A stretch of 64,000 nucleotides of DNA from Undibacterium pigrum (GTDB lineage: Bacteria; Pseudomonadota; Gammaproteobacteria; Burkholderiales; Burkholderiaceae_D). Positions 1 through 8,034 of the stretch are shown piece by piece. The stretch's first letter is position 1. Each line of letters begins with the position of its first letter. Where the stretch lies: positions 758,128 to 822,127 of the forward strand of contig NZ_QJKB01000002.1 in the NCBI RefSeq assembly GCF_003201815.1. The letters run 5' to 3'. A program made the translations under genes and the position numbers. A model generated the notes under the pieces. The model saw nothing but the letters and a program-made list of their open reading frames with translations. It was not told where the DNA came from and ran no database searches.

Positions 1-2
1 CT

Positions 3-890
3 GATTATCGTGATCCTGAGTCCTTTGCAAAACTGATTGATGGCAAGACCAAGGCGGTGTTTGTTGAGTCTATCGGTAACCCGCTCGGCAATATTACGGA
101 CATCGAAGCGATTGCCAAGGTCGCCCACCGTCATGGCGTGCCACTGATTGTTGATAACACCGTGCCTTCGCCGTATCTGTTGCGTCCTATAGAATTTGGT
201 GCTGATATCGTGGTGCATTCACTGACCAAATACCTCGGCGGACATGGTAATTCCATAGGCGGCATCATTGTTGATTCTGGCAAGTTCCCATGGGCTGAAC
301 ATAAAGAAAGATTCAAACGCCTCAATGAACCTGACGTGTCTTATCATGGCGTGGTGTATACCGAAGCCTTGGGTGCTGCTGCCTATATAGGCCGTGCCCG
401 CGTCGTGCCTTTGCGTAATACCGGCGCAGCCCTGTCACCCTTCAATGCCTTCCTGATCTTGCAGGGCATAGAAACCCTGGCCCTGCGCCTGGACAGGATC
501 ACGGATAACACCATCAAGATAGCTCATTACCTGGACAAGCACGCTAAAGTAAAATGGGTGAATTATGCTGGCCTGCCTGAGCACAAAGACCATGCGCTGG
601 CGCAAAAATACCTGGGTGGCAAACCGTCCGGCATCCTGACCTTTGGCCTCGAAGGCGGGCGTGATGCCGGTGGCCGCTTCCAGGATGCCTTGCAGTTATT
701 CACCCGTCTGGTGAATATCGGTGATGCCAAGTCCCTGGCCTGCCATCCGGCCAGCACCACACACAGGCAATTGAATCCAGATGAACTGGCAAAAGCCGGT
801 GTCACTGAAGACACCGTACGTTTGTCAATAGGCATAGAACATGTAGACGACCTGATTGCTGATCTGGAACAGGCGCTGGCAGCAGCTTAA
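3..890 (+). CDS. metY: O-acetylhomoserine sulfhydrylase (partial, 5' end outside window)
   Basis: C-terminal part (about 295 residues visible) of a PLP-dependent Cys/Met-metabolism enzyme. It would use O-acetylhomoserine and sulfide to make homocysteine in the cytoplasm. The reading frame is open from the first bases of the window, so the gene starts upstream. The Schiff-base lysine lies in the stretch HSLTKYLGGHGNSIGG, and the segment VDNTVPSPYLLRPIEFGAD just before it is typical of this subfamily rather than of cystathionine beta-lyase. The C-terminal SLACHPASTTH motif is also typical of MetY. The stop codon overlaps the stop codon of the convergent kinase gene by about three bases. The neighbouring rhodanese, serine acetyltransferase and cysteine desulfurase genes also handle sulfur. 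Assignment to the family is firm; MetY versus MetZ is inferred from motif flavour. Confidence 0.88.
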   Translation, partial: DYRDPESFAKLIDGKTKAVFVESIGNPLGNITDIEAIAKVAHRHGVPLIVDNTVPSPYLLRPIEFGADIVVHSLTKYLGGHGNSIGGIIVDSGKFPWAEHKERFKRLNEPDVSYHGVVYTEALGAAAYIGRARVVPLRNTGAALSPFNAFLILQGIETLALRLDRITDNTIKIAHYLDKHAKVKWVNYAGLPEHKDHALAQKYLGGKPSGILTFGLEGGRDAGGRFQDALQLFTRLVNIGDAKSLACHPASTTHRQLNPDELAKAGVTEDTVRLSIGIEHVDDLIADLEQALAAA

Positions 891-3214
891 TTCCCCTCAA
901 TAAGACTGGCAGAATTCAAGGTATTGGCTTCTGCCAGCGGCAATTCAAAAAAGAACTGGCTGCCTACATCCACCGTCGACGTAAAACCTATACTGCCATC
1001 CATTTTTTCCATGATGGTTTTACAGATATTCAGGCCCAGGCCGGTTCCACCTTTTTTGCGGGTGTTGGAACCATCGACCTGACTGAATTTCTGGAATATC
1101 TTGCTATGGAAATTAGTCGGTATGCCACAGCCATGGTCGGTGACCATGACTTTCACTCTTTGTTTTTCCAGGTTCAACTCCACTGTGACTTCAACTTCCC
1201 CGCCCTTATGGGAAAATTTGATGGCATTCGACAGCAAGTTGGCGAGTACCTGGGCCACCCGCTGGCGGTCCACATTCACCAGTAAATCTGCATACCTTTC
1301 CTGGTAAATCATGGTGACACCATATTGGTCTGCATAGGCCTTGTTGGTGTTGATTGCATCTTGTATCAAGGGGCCAATAGGGCTGAGCTGGAAGCTGAAT
1401 TCCATTTTCCCTGAGGCGATTTTTTCCAGGTCAAGAATATCATTGATAAGGTGTAACAGACGGTCACCATTGCGCATCGCAACGGTAATCAGTTCTTGTG
1501 CCTTTTCTGGAATTTGACCAGCCACGCCTGCTGCAACCAGGCGTAGCGCACCATTGATCGATGTCAAAGGTGTGCGTAATTCATGGCTGACCATGGAGAC
1601 GAATTCATTCATCATCATCTCTACGCGCTTGCGATCAGCAATATCAAAACTCATGGCATAGAAACCATCGACTTCACCAGTATCATTGTAGGCAGGCACA
1701 TACACGGACTGATAATAATAGTCGCGTTTGTTCAAATTGCCTTCACCCTCAAAACTCACCCTTTCACCTGACAGCACTGCGCGCACATGCGGTGCATGGG
1801 CTTTATAGAAATCATCACCGACAACTTCGCGCATGGTCCTGCCCAGCAGGTGATGGGGTTTGACGCCAAATTCTGTCGTTACGAAGGCGTTCACGAATAT
1901 GTAACGTTCCTGCCTGTCCATGAAGGTGATAATGCAGGGCAGGTTATCGGCAATTGCCTGCAGGCGGCTTTGTACGCTGCGCTGCTCTTGCAAGGCGTTT
2001 TCCAGTTGGCTGGCTTTCAGCTCAATTTCGCGCGTGCGTTCAACCACCGTTGCTTCCAGGTCCTGGTTGCTGCGCTCGATTTTTTTGAGATATTGCTCTT
2101 CTTTTTCCAGCATCCCGGCTATCGTGGTGGATAGCAAATAGGCTTCGTGGAAACTTTGAACCACAGGGAAGACTGGTGGAGCCGTCTGAGCACTGCGAGT
2201 CTGGGTACGCTGTTCCATGAAAGAGCTGAGTTTGGTCAGTGAAGATGACATGCGCCGTGCCATCAGCGATGCCAGCAGCGCCAGCACGACGCACAGTATC
2301 GCCCCAGAAATCATGATTTCGCGCTGCAGATTATACAGGCCAGCCATGGCGACATCCTTGGGCTGGCGTACCAGTATGCTCCATTGCAGGGCGGGATAAT
2401 TGCGCGCCTGTCCGGTCATGGTATAGGCAGTCAGGTATTTCTGGCTGCCTTCCCATACTTCTTCCGTGACGCCACTTTTTCCTGAGCGTGACAGCTTCAG
2501 ACTGTTCGCCGTTATTTTGGTTTCCTCCATCTTCAGCGGCCCCAGTAAGACGGTGCCATCTTCACGCGCCACCAGAACTTCTGCCGCATATTGCTTGTCG
2601 GCTGGTGCCAGTATGTTTTGTACCAGATTACGAGTCCAGTTCCAGCTCAGGTGTACACCCAGCACACCGCGCATTGTGCCGTCTGACCTGTAGACAGGAA
2701 TCGACACATCCACAAAGCGCCAGGGATCTATGCTGTAAGGCAGCAGCTTCTGTAATAACAGGGCAGGGTGGTAATCGCCCGCATACAAGGCTTTCTTGCC
2801 CTCAATAAACCACGGGCGCTTGCTGACGTCCTGGCCCTCCAGCATGCCCTTGGTAGATGCCAGTACTTTACCGTCAGGGTCGGCCAACCCTATCCAGGCG
2901 TAGTCTGGAAAATTGTGTTGAAGGTGATCAAGGATGCGGCGTGCATCTGCCGGGTCTTTGCCGTCCTTTATCTCATTAAGTTGCGATAGTAGCTGCACAT
3001 CGCTGACCGATTTTTGCATGACCTGATCCAGCGCATCGCGCATTTGCCATGCAACTTGCTGCAGTCTTTGCTCTGCTTCTTTTTGCGCATAATTCTTGGC
3101 AAAGTGATCGACCAGCAACAGGGCAGATAAAACCGTACACAGAACGACGGCACTGACGCCCAGCGTCAGCAGGGTCGTAAGTCTGGGGTAAGGAGTAGAT
3201 TTAGCTGTAGCCAT
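887..3214 (-). CDS. Membrane sensor histidine kinase (CACHE-PAS-HisKA-HATPase)
   Basis: A 775-residue sensor kinase. The first membrane helix lies at about residues 12-36, followed by a periplasmic region of about 255 residues that looks like a double-CACHE ligand-binding domain. A second helix sits near 297-318, then a coiled-coil stretch, a PAS domain (around 415-535), the HisKA box with the phospho-acceptor His in VSHELRTPLTS, and a HATPase domain with the G-rich boxes DHGCGIP and GGTGLGLNICK. There is no receiver domain and no response regulator gene nearby, so it is an orphan and its partner must be encoded elsewhere. The ATG at 3214 has no good Shine-Dalgarno sequence, but no better start exists. 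The signal is unknown; CACHE domains commonly bind small organic acids or amino acids. Confidence 0.88.
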   Translation of the reverse strand: MATAKSTPYPRLTTLLTLGVSAVVLCTVLSALLLVDHFAKNYAQKEAEQRLQQVAWQMRDALDQVMQKSVSDVQLLSQLNEIKDGKDPADARRILDHLQHNFPDYAWIGLADPDGKVLASTKGMLEGQDVSKRPWFIEGKKALYAGDYHPALLLQKLLPYSIDPWRFVDVSIPVYRSDGTMRGVLGVHLSWNWTRNLVQNILAPADKQYAAEVLVAREDGTVLLGPLKMEETKITANSLKLSRSGKSGVTEEVWEGSQKYLTAYTMTGQARNYPALQWSILVRQPKDVAMAGLYNLQREIMISGAILCVVLALLASLMARRMSSSLTKLSSFMEQRTQTRSAQTAPPVFPVVQSFHEAYLLSTTIAGMLEKEEQYLKKIERSNQDLEATVVERTREIELKASQLENALQEQRSVQSRLQAIADNLPCIITFMDRQERYIFVNAFVTTEFGVKPHHLLGRTMREVVGDDFYKAHAPHVRAVLSGERVSFEGEGNLNKRDYYYQSVYVPAYNDTGEVDGFYAMSFDIADRKRVEMMMNEFVSMVSHELRTPLTSINGALRLVAAGVAGQIPEKAQELITVAMRNGDRLLHLINDILDLEKIASGKMEFSFQLSPIGPLIQDAINTNKAYADQYGVTMIYQERYADLLVNVDRQRVAQVLANLLSNAIKFSHKGGEVEVTVELNLEKQRVKVMVTDHGCGIPTNFHSKIFQKFSQVDGSNTRKKGGTGLGLNICKTIMEKMDGSIGFTSTVDVGSQFFFELPLAEANTLNSASLIEGN

Positions 3215-3247
3215 AGTAGCGATAAAGTTGGAGTGCTTTAAGCTTGC

Positions 3248-3444
3248 TAGAACTCATTTCATCAATAGGGGGAGTGCGCCCAAATCGTCAGTTCCTGAAG
3301 GCTTTGTATCATAACGTGGGCTGGACTGCAGCTGTTGACAATTCGACTCGTTATCAATAGCACCGCTATTGATTGCCTCGTCCGCCTTGGCAGCCCACGT
3401 TATGATACAAACGCATCTCATCCCTATTGATGAAATGAATTCTA
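3248..3444. repeat. Nested inverted-repeat element
   Basis: Three concentric inverted repeats share one centre. The outer arms are 3248-3270 and 3422-3444 (23 bp, one mismatch). The middle arms are 3303-3323 and 3391-3411 (21 bp, perfect). The core is ATCAATAGC-ACC-GCTATTGAT at 3353-3373. The outer arm also contains ATCAATAG, so the core echoes the ends. There is no open reading frame inside. The whole could fold as one long interrupted stem in RNA or as a cruciform in DNA. It fills most of the 410-base gap between the kinase and rhodanese genes. It looks like a non-autonomous MITE/REP-type element, but identity would need genome-wide copies. Confidence 0.75.
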
Positions 3445-3501
3445 ATCATACGCCTAACAAGCAGCAATACGATATTTTGCGCACTGCAACAAATTCTATA
3501 T

Positions 3502-3517
3502 TGTGGTGATAATCACA
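3502..3517. promoter_or_regulatory. CRP/FNR-like binding site upstream of the encapsulin operon
   Basis: TGTGG-TGATAA-TCACA matches the CRP/FNR-family dyad TGTGA-N6-TCACA with one mismatch. It lies about 108 bases upstream of the rhodanese start codon, a reasonable position for an activator. This is a motif match only; no clear -35/-10 pair could be fixed downstream. Confidence 0.35.
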
Positions 3518-3624
3518 GCATATTTGAAATTTGGATAATTAACTTCATTTTTATTCGTTTTCTGTCTTAGGTAATTTCTGTACATTCAATCTCTGTGATG
3601 AAAACATAAATACAGAGAACGTGT

Positions 3625-4101
3625 ATGACAGCTTCCCCCACTATCGAGACTACCATTGAATCACCTGTACTGGCTGCGGCTCGCCAGCGCGCCAAAGATG
3701 CTGGCCTGCCCTTTGCCGGTAGCATTTCTCCGACAGATGCCTGGGATTTGCAACAGCAAGGCCTGGCAGTGATTGTTGATGTGCGCAGTAATGAAGAACG
3801 CAAATTCGTCGGCCATTTACCAGACAGTGTACATGTAGCCTGGGCAACAGGCACGGCACTGACGCGCAACCCGCGCTTTGTCAAAGAACTGGAAGGCAAA
3901 CTCAAGGATAAGCAGACTGTGGTCTTGCTGCTTTGTCGTAGCGGAAAACGCTCGGCACTGGCAGCCGAAGCCGCCAGCAAGGCGGGTTTGCCAAATGTCT
4001 TCAATATAGAACAGGGCTTTGAAGGTGACCTGGATGAAGCGCAGCAGCGTGGGTATAGTGGCGGCTGGCGTTTTCACAAGCTGCCCTGGGTGCAGGACTA
4101 A
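3625..4101 (+). CDS. Single-domain rhodanese (sulfane-sulfur transferase)
   Basis: A 158-residue cytoplasmic protein with one rhodanese domain. The active-site loop is CRSGKR with the persulfide-forming Cys at residue 104, and the CH2A-like VIVDVRS segment starts near residue 49. Single-domain rhodaneses move sulfane sulfur between persulfide carriers. It is the first gene of an operon with serine acetyltransferase, an encapsulin shell and a cysteine desulfurase, so its natural donor or acceptor is probably the desulfurase persulfide or sulfur stored in the shell. The start is preceded by GAGAA at a suitable distance. Rhodanese genes are known neighbours of Family 2A encapsulin loci. The domain call is firm; the role in the compartment is inferred. 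Confidence 0.9.
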   Translation: MTASPTIETTIESPVLAAARQRAKDAGLPFAGSISPTDAWDLQQQGLAVIVDVRSNEERKFVGHLPDSVHVAWATGTALTRNPRFVKELEGKLKDKQTVVLLLCRSGKRSALAAEAASKAGLPNVFNIEQGFEGDLDEAQQRGYSGGWRFHKLPWVQD

Positions 4102-4149
4102 AGTAATAGAAGTAATTGAGGACTTAAGTACTTGAAAAGGCGGAGCATC

Positions 4150-5106
4150 ATGGGACAAGCATTGCAACAGACTAAAGAGATACGCGCCTCGCTGTTCGGC
4201 ATAGAGCAGGTTGTCAGCGAACTGGCAGTAGTGCGTCATGCCTGGCGGCGTCGCCAGCAAAGATCTGCGGAACCTGGCGGGCGTGAATTGCCATCGCGCG
4301 ATGCACTGGCAAAAATCCTCAATGACTTACGTGGTGCCTTGTTCCCCATGCGCTTGGGGCCGCCTGAATTGCGGCAAGAGAGTGAAGATTTTTATGTAGG
4401 CCATACGCTCGATACTGTCCTGCATTCTCTGCTGAGTCAGGTCAGGCTGGAACTCAGCTATGCCTCGCGTTATCACGAAGAAGAAGGTCTGCATATCGAT
4501 GACCGGGCTCTGACTATAGTACGTGAATTTTCCCGGGCTTTGCCTGGCATACGCTCATTGCTGGACAGTGATGTTATCTCAGCCTATCAGGGTGACCCGG
4601 CAGCGCGCACGGTAGATGAAGTCTTGCTGTGCTACCCCGGCATACTGGCGATGATACATCACCGTATTGCCCATCAACTGTATCAACTCGGTGTCCCGCT
4701 GCTGGCACGCATCGTCGCCGAGATTGCCCATGGCCAGACCGGTATCGACATCCACCCCGGTGCCAGCATAGGTGCAGGCTTTTTTATTGATCATGGTACT
4801 GGCGTGGTGATAGGTGAGACTGCCGTCATCGGCCAGCGTGTGCGTATTTATCAGGCCGTTACGCTGGGGGCAAAACGCTTCCCCAGCGATGATGACGGCA
4901 AGCTGCAAAAAGGTTTGCCACGTCATCCCATCGTTGAAGATGATGTGGTGGTCTATGCCGGTGCTACGGTATTGGGCCGCGTCACCATAGGCCGTGGTGC
5001 CATCGTTGGCGGCAATGTCTGGGTTACCAGCGATGTGGCGGCCGGCAGCCATGTCAGCCAGGCCAGCTTGCGGCACGAACAGCAAAATCCCGTTTCTTTG
5101 GTTTGA
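4150..5106 (+). CDS. Serine O-acetyltransferase (EpsC/CysE type)
   Basis: About 318 residues from the ATG at 4150, which follows a purine-rich AAGGCGGAG ribosome binding site; a TTG at 4132 in the same frame is less likely. The N-terminal helical SAT domain is followed by a left-handed hexapeptide-repeat domain with IHPGASIGAGFFIDHGTG, the catalytic His-containing motif of serine acetyltransferases, and further hexapeptide turns up to GGNVWVTSDVAAGSHV. It makes O-acetylserine from serine and acetyl-CoA, the precursor of cysteine. It is longer than E. coli CysE and resembles the EpsC-type enzymes found beside Family 2A encapsulins. Cysteine made by this route is the substrate of the cysteine desulfurase two genes downstream. 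Confidence 0.92.
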   Translation: MGQALQQTKEIRASLFGIEQVVSELAVVRHAWRRRQQRSAEPGGRELPSRDALAKILNDLRGALFPMRLGPPELRQESEDFYVGHTLDTVLHSLLSQVRLELSYASRYHEEEGLHIDDRALTIVREFSRALPGIRSLLDSDVISAYQGDPAARTVDEVLLCYPGILAMIHHRIAHQLYQLGVPLLARIVAEIAHGQTGIDIHPGASIGAGFFIDHGTGVVIGETAVIGQRVRIYQAVTLGAKRFPSDDDGKLQKGLPRHPIVEDDVVVYAGATVLGRVTIGRGAIVGGNVWVTSDVAAGSHVSQASLRHEQQNPVSLV

Positions 5107-5126
5107 ATAAGTGAGCTTCAAATAAA

Positions 5127-5152
5127 CAGCCGTGAACTACATCACACGGCTG
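5127..5152. other. Hairpin between serine acetyltransferase and shell genes
   Basis: CAGCCGTG and CACGGCTG form a perfect 8-bp stem around a 10-base loop. No T-run follows, so it is unlikely to be a full terminator. It may process or stabilise the transcript just ahead of the highly expressed shell gene. Confidence 0.4.
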
Positions 5153-5214
5153 CTTATCCCCGCACGCCTGTTCATGTTTATTTTTCGATACACTGACTTT
5201 CATGGAGTAGAGTA

Positions 5215-6156
5215 ATGACAGATGCAAGTAATGAAGTAACTGCAGGTAATTTCGCCCTCAGCGACAATGCCGCCAGACAGCTAGCGAACGCCACCAAGAC
5301 CGTTCCGCAGTTATCCACCATCTCGCCACGCTGGCTGGTGCATCTGCTGCAATGGTTGCCGGTAGAGGCAGGTATCTACCGCCTCAACAAGGTAAAAAAT
5401 CCCAAGGATGTGCGGGTAGCCTGCTCGCAGCGCGATGAATCTGAATTGCCGCAAACCTTTGTCGACTATGACGAACAACCACGCGAGTATTTCCTCAATG
5501 CAGTAGCGACCGTGCTGGACGTACATACCCGCATTTCTGATCTGTACAGCAGCCCGCATGACCAGATCAAGGAACAATTACGCCTGACCGTAGAAACCAT
5601 CAAGGAACGTCAGGAAAGCGAACTGATCAATAATCCTGATTACGGCCTGCTGGCAAATGTGCATGATGATCAGCGCATCTCCACCTTGACAGGTGCACCT
5701 ACACCGGATGACCTTGATGATTTGCTGACCAAAGTCTGGAAAGAACCTGGCTTCTTCCTCGCCCACCCATTGGCGATTGCTGCTTTTGGTCGTGAATGCA
5801 CACGCCGTGGCGTGCCACCACCAACAGTCAGCCTGTTTGGTTCGCAATTCCTCACATGGCGCGGTGTACCATTGGTGCCGTCTGACAAATTGCCTATTGA
5901 AGATGGCAAGACAAAAATCATCCTGTTGCGCGTTGGTGAAAAACGCCAGGGTGTGGTTGGCTTGTTCCAGCCTGGCCTGGCGGGTGAACAAAGCCCTGGT
6001 TTGTCCGTGCGCTTCATGGGCATCAACCGCAATGCGATTGCCTCTTACCTCATTTCCCTGTACTGCTCGCTGGCAGTGCTGACAGATGATGCAGTGGCTG
6101 TTCTCGATGACGTAGAGATAGGTAAATATCATGACTATCCTGACACCTACAAATAA
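5215..6156 (+). CDS. Family 2A encapsulin shell protein (SrpI-like)
   Basis: A 313-residue protein I recognise as a Family 2A encapsulin, the HK97-fold shell of a sulfur-related nanocompartment. Supporting stretches are the N-terminal NAARQLANATKTVPQL segment, the PRWLVHLLQWLPVEAGIYR and VACSQRDESELP segments, the PHDQIKEQLRLT helix region, SLFGSQFLTWRGVPL, and the C-terminal VRFMGINR...SLYCSLAV segment. No cyclic-nucleotide-binding insertion is present, which argues for type 2A and against 2B. There is no signal peptide, so the shell is cytoplasmic. A GGAG ribosome binding site precedes the start. The gene overlaps the cysteine desulfurase start by 26 bases, and shell and cargo are therefore probably translationally coupled. 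The family is known to encapsulate cysteine desulfurase. Function in this organism is inferred from family and context. Confidence 0.93.
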   Translation: MTDASNEVTAGNFALSDNAARQLANATKTVPQLSTISPRWLVHLLQWLPVEAGIYRLNKVKNPKDVRVACSQRDESELPQTFVDYDEQPREYFLNAVATVLDVHTRISDLYSSPHDQIKEQLRLTVETIKERQESELINNPDYGLLANVHDDQRISTLTGAPTPDDLDDLLTKVWKEPGFFLAHPLAIAAFGRECTRRGVPPPTVSLFGSQFLTWRGVPLVPSDKLPIEDGKTKIILLRVGEKRQGVVGLFQPGLAGEQSPGLSVRFMGINRNAIASYLISLYCSLAVLTDDAVAVLDDVEIGKYHDYPDTYK

Positions 6157-7960
6157 TACTGGCGCGGCAAACTCTGGTTTGCCGGATGAAGCCGCACTGA
6201 ATCGCATGGCATCAGAATTTTTTGCCCTGGTGCCTGGTGCGGCGCAAGCTGCTGCGCAATTCTTACCAGGGTTTAGCCAGGGCAATACGCCCGAAGCGCC
6301 GCCGTCAGCACGTACACCAGTGCACGACGGCAGCTCGGTGCAAAGCCAGCCTTCTGTCTCCGCCAGTGGCGTGCCACAAAATGGTGGTAGCAGCGTAGCG
6401 CCATCACGCCCGCAAGCGGGTGGTGCCAGTTCCAGTACGCCCTATTATTTTGTCGGGCAAGAGCATGGCTATCCTATTGCTGACAATAATCTTGACAATC
6501 TTGCTGCGCAGGGAACAGGCAAGCAATCCGGGGCCAGTGCTTTCAACGTGCCGGGGCAAGAGCAATTGCAACGCATACTGGGTGAACTGTATTCAACAAC
6601 GCCAACAACGCCAACAACGCCGGCCTCTGCGCCCGCACCGCAAGCTGGCGGCAATGCGACACATCCTGCATATTATTTCCAGCAAGGCGAGCAAGGCTAT
6701 TGGGATCAGGCACCTCGAGCCGCTAATCCATCCTTGGCAGCGCCCTTTGACATTAATGCCGTACGCAGGGATTTCCCTATCCTGGCTGAACGTGTCAATG
6801 GCAAGCAACTGGTGTGGTTTGATAATGCAGCGACGACGCACAAGCCTAAGTCAGTGATAGACCGCATCAGTTATTTCTATGAGCATGAGAATTCAAATAT
6901 ACATAGAGCGGCACATGAACTGGCTGCACGTGCCAGCGATGCTTATGAATCGGCACGTAAAAAGGTAGCCAGGTTTCTTGGTGCTGCCTCTGAACAGGAA
7001 ATCATCTTCGTACGTGGCGCAACTGAAGGTATTAACCTGGTAGCGCAAACCTTTGGCAAGAAGTTTATCGGTGCAGGTGATGAGATCATCGTCTCTGAGC
7101 TTGAACATCATGCCAATATCGTGCCCTGGCAACAACTGGCGGCTGAAAAGGGCGCGGTCATACGCGTCATTCCTGTGGATGACAGTGGCCAGGTCTTGCT
7201 TGATGAGTACCGCAAACTCCTGAACAGCAAGACCCGTCTGGTGGCGGTAACCCAAGTGTCAAATGCCCTGGGTACTATCGCCCCTGTGCATGAGATCACT
7301 GCCCTGGCCCATGCTGCTGGTGCCCGCGTATTGATAGATGGTGCGCAAGCCGTTTCACATTTGCGCGTGAATGTGCAGGCGCTGGATGCTGACTTTTATG
7401 TCTTCTCTGGTCACAAGATATTTGGCCCGACCGGCATAGGCGTGGTATATGGCAAGAAGGCTTTGCTGGAGCAACTGCCACCCTGGCAGGGCGGCGGCAA
7501 TATGATTGCAGATGTGACTTTCGAGCACACCCGTTATCAGCCAGCACCGGCACGCTTTGAGGCGGGTACTGGCAATATCGCCGATGCTGTCGGCCTTGGG
7601 GCAGCGCTGGATTATGTCGAGCGCATAGGCCTGGAAAATATCGCACTGTATGAACATGCCTTGCTGGAATACGCAACGCATGGACTGAAGAGCATACCCG
7701 GTGTGCGCCTGGTCGGTACTGCGCATCAAAAAGCCAGTGTCGCGTCTTTTGTGCTGGCAGGATATGAAACGGCAGAAGTCGGAAAGGCGCTCAATGAGGA
7801 AGGAATCGCAGTACGTTCCGGCCATCATTGCGCCCAACCCATCTTGCGTCGCTTTGGTCTGGAAGCAACGGTAAGGCCTTCGTTTGCTTTTTACAATACT
7901 TGTGAAGAGATAGACCGTTTGCTGGCTGTGGTACGCAGGCTGGCGAACAATCGTAAATAA
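6131..7960 (+). CDS. Encapsulin-cargo cysteine desulfurase (SufS type) with long disordered N-terminus
   Basis: A 609-residue protein. Residues from about 207 onward form a class II (SufS-like) cysteine desulfurase: the PLP lysine is K429 in FSGHKIFGPTG and the persulfide cysteine is C567 in VRSGHHCAQP. It removes sulfur from L-cysteine, leaving alanine and an enzyme persulfide. Residues 1-206 are rich in Ala, Ser, Pro, Gly, Thr and Gln and look disordered. Within them are short ordered-looking motifs: LNRMASEFF (23-31), a YYF-G-E-GY block at 105-114 and another at 181-190. Such motifs are the hallmark of Family 2A encapsulin cargo and probably bind the inner shell wall. The start codon lies inside the end of the shell gene and follows GAGATAGG. 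SufS-type enzymes usually have about 410 residues, so the extension is about 200 residues. No SufE-like gene is adjacent; the rhodanese may serve as acceptor. Confidence 0.93.
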   Translation: MTILTPTNNTGAANSGLPDEAALNRMASEFFALVPGAAQAAAQFLPGFSQGNTPEAPPSARTPVHDGSSVQSQPSVSASGVPQNGGSSVAPSRPQAGGASSSTPYYFVGQEHGYPIADNNLDNLAAQGTGKQSGASAFNVPGQEQLQRILGELYSTTPTTPTTPASAPAPQAGGNATHPAYYFQQGEQGYWDQAPRAANPSLAAPFDINAVRRDFPILAERVNGKQLVWFDNAATTHKPKSVIDRISYFYEHENSNIHRAAHELAARASDAYESARKKVARFLGAASEQEIIFVRGATEGINLVAQTFGKKFIGAGDEIIVSELEHHANIVPWQQLAAEKGAVIRVIPVDDSGQVLLDEYRKLLNSKTRLVAVTQVSNALGTIAPVHEITALAHAAGARVLIDGAQAVSHLRVNVQALDADFYVFSGHKIFGPTGIGVVYGKKALLEQLPPWQGGGNMIADVTFEHTRYQPAPARFEAGTGNIADAVGLGAALDYVERIGLENIALYEHALLEYATHGLKSIPGVRLVGTAHQKASVASFVLAGYETAEVGKALNEEGIAVRSGHHCAQPILRRFGLEATVRPSFAFYNTCEEIDRLLAVVRRLANNRK

Positions 7961-7992
7961 ACTTCTGAAGTGAATTAAAGAAGTTGATTTAT

Positions 7993-8025
7993 CGCCTGCC
8001 CTTTTGAGAAAGGGCAGGCGTTTTT
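7993..8025 (+). terminator. Rho-independent terminator of the encapsulin operon
   Basis: A perfect 12-bp stem (7993-8004 with 8009-8020) closes a TGAG tetraloop and is followed by five T residues. It sits 32 bases after the desulfurase stop codon and just before the end of the convergent tetR-type gene. Confidence 0.93.
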
Positions 8026-8034
8026 ACTTCATCA

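Noticed and set aside
6597..6620. Tandem ACAACGCCA-type triplet repeats
   Set aside because: They encode the TTPTTP linker of the desulfurase N-terminus and need no separate explanation, though length may vary between strains.
7296..7837. Minus-strand open frames over the cysteine desulfurase
   Set aside because: Shadow frames of a strongly conserved gene.
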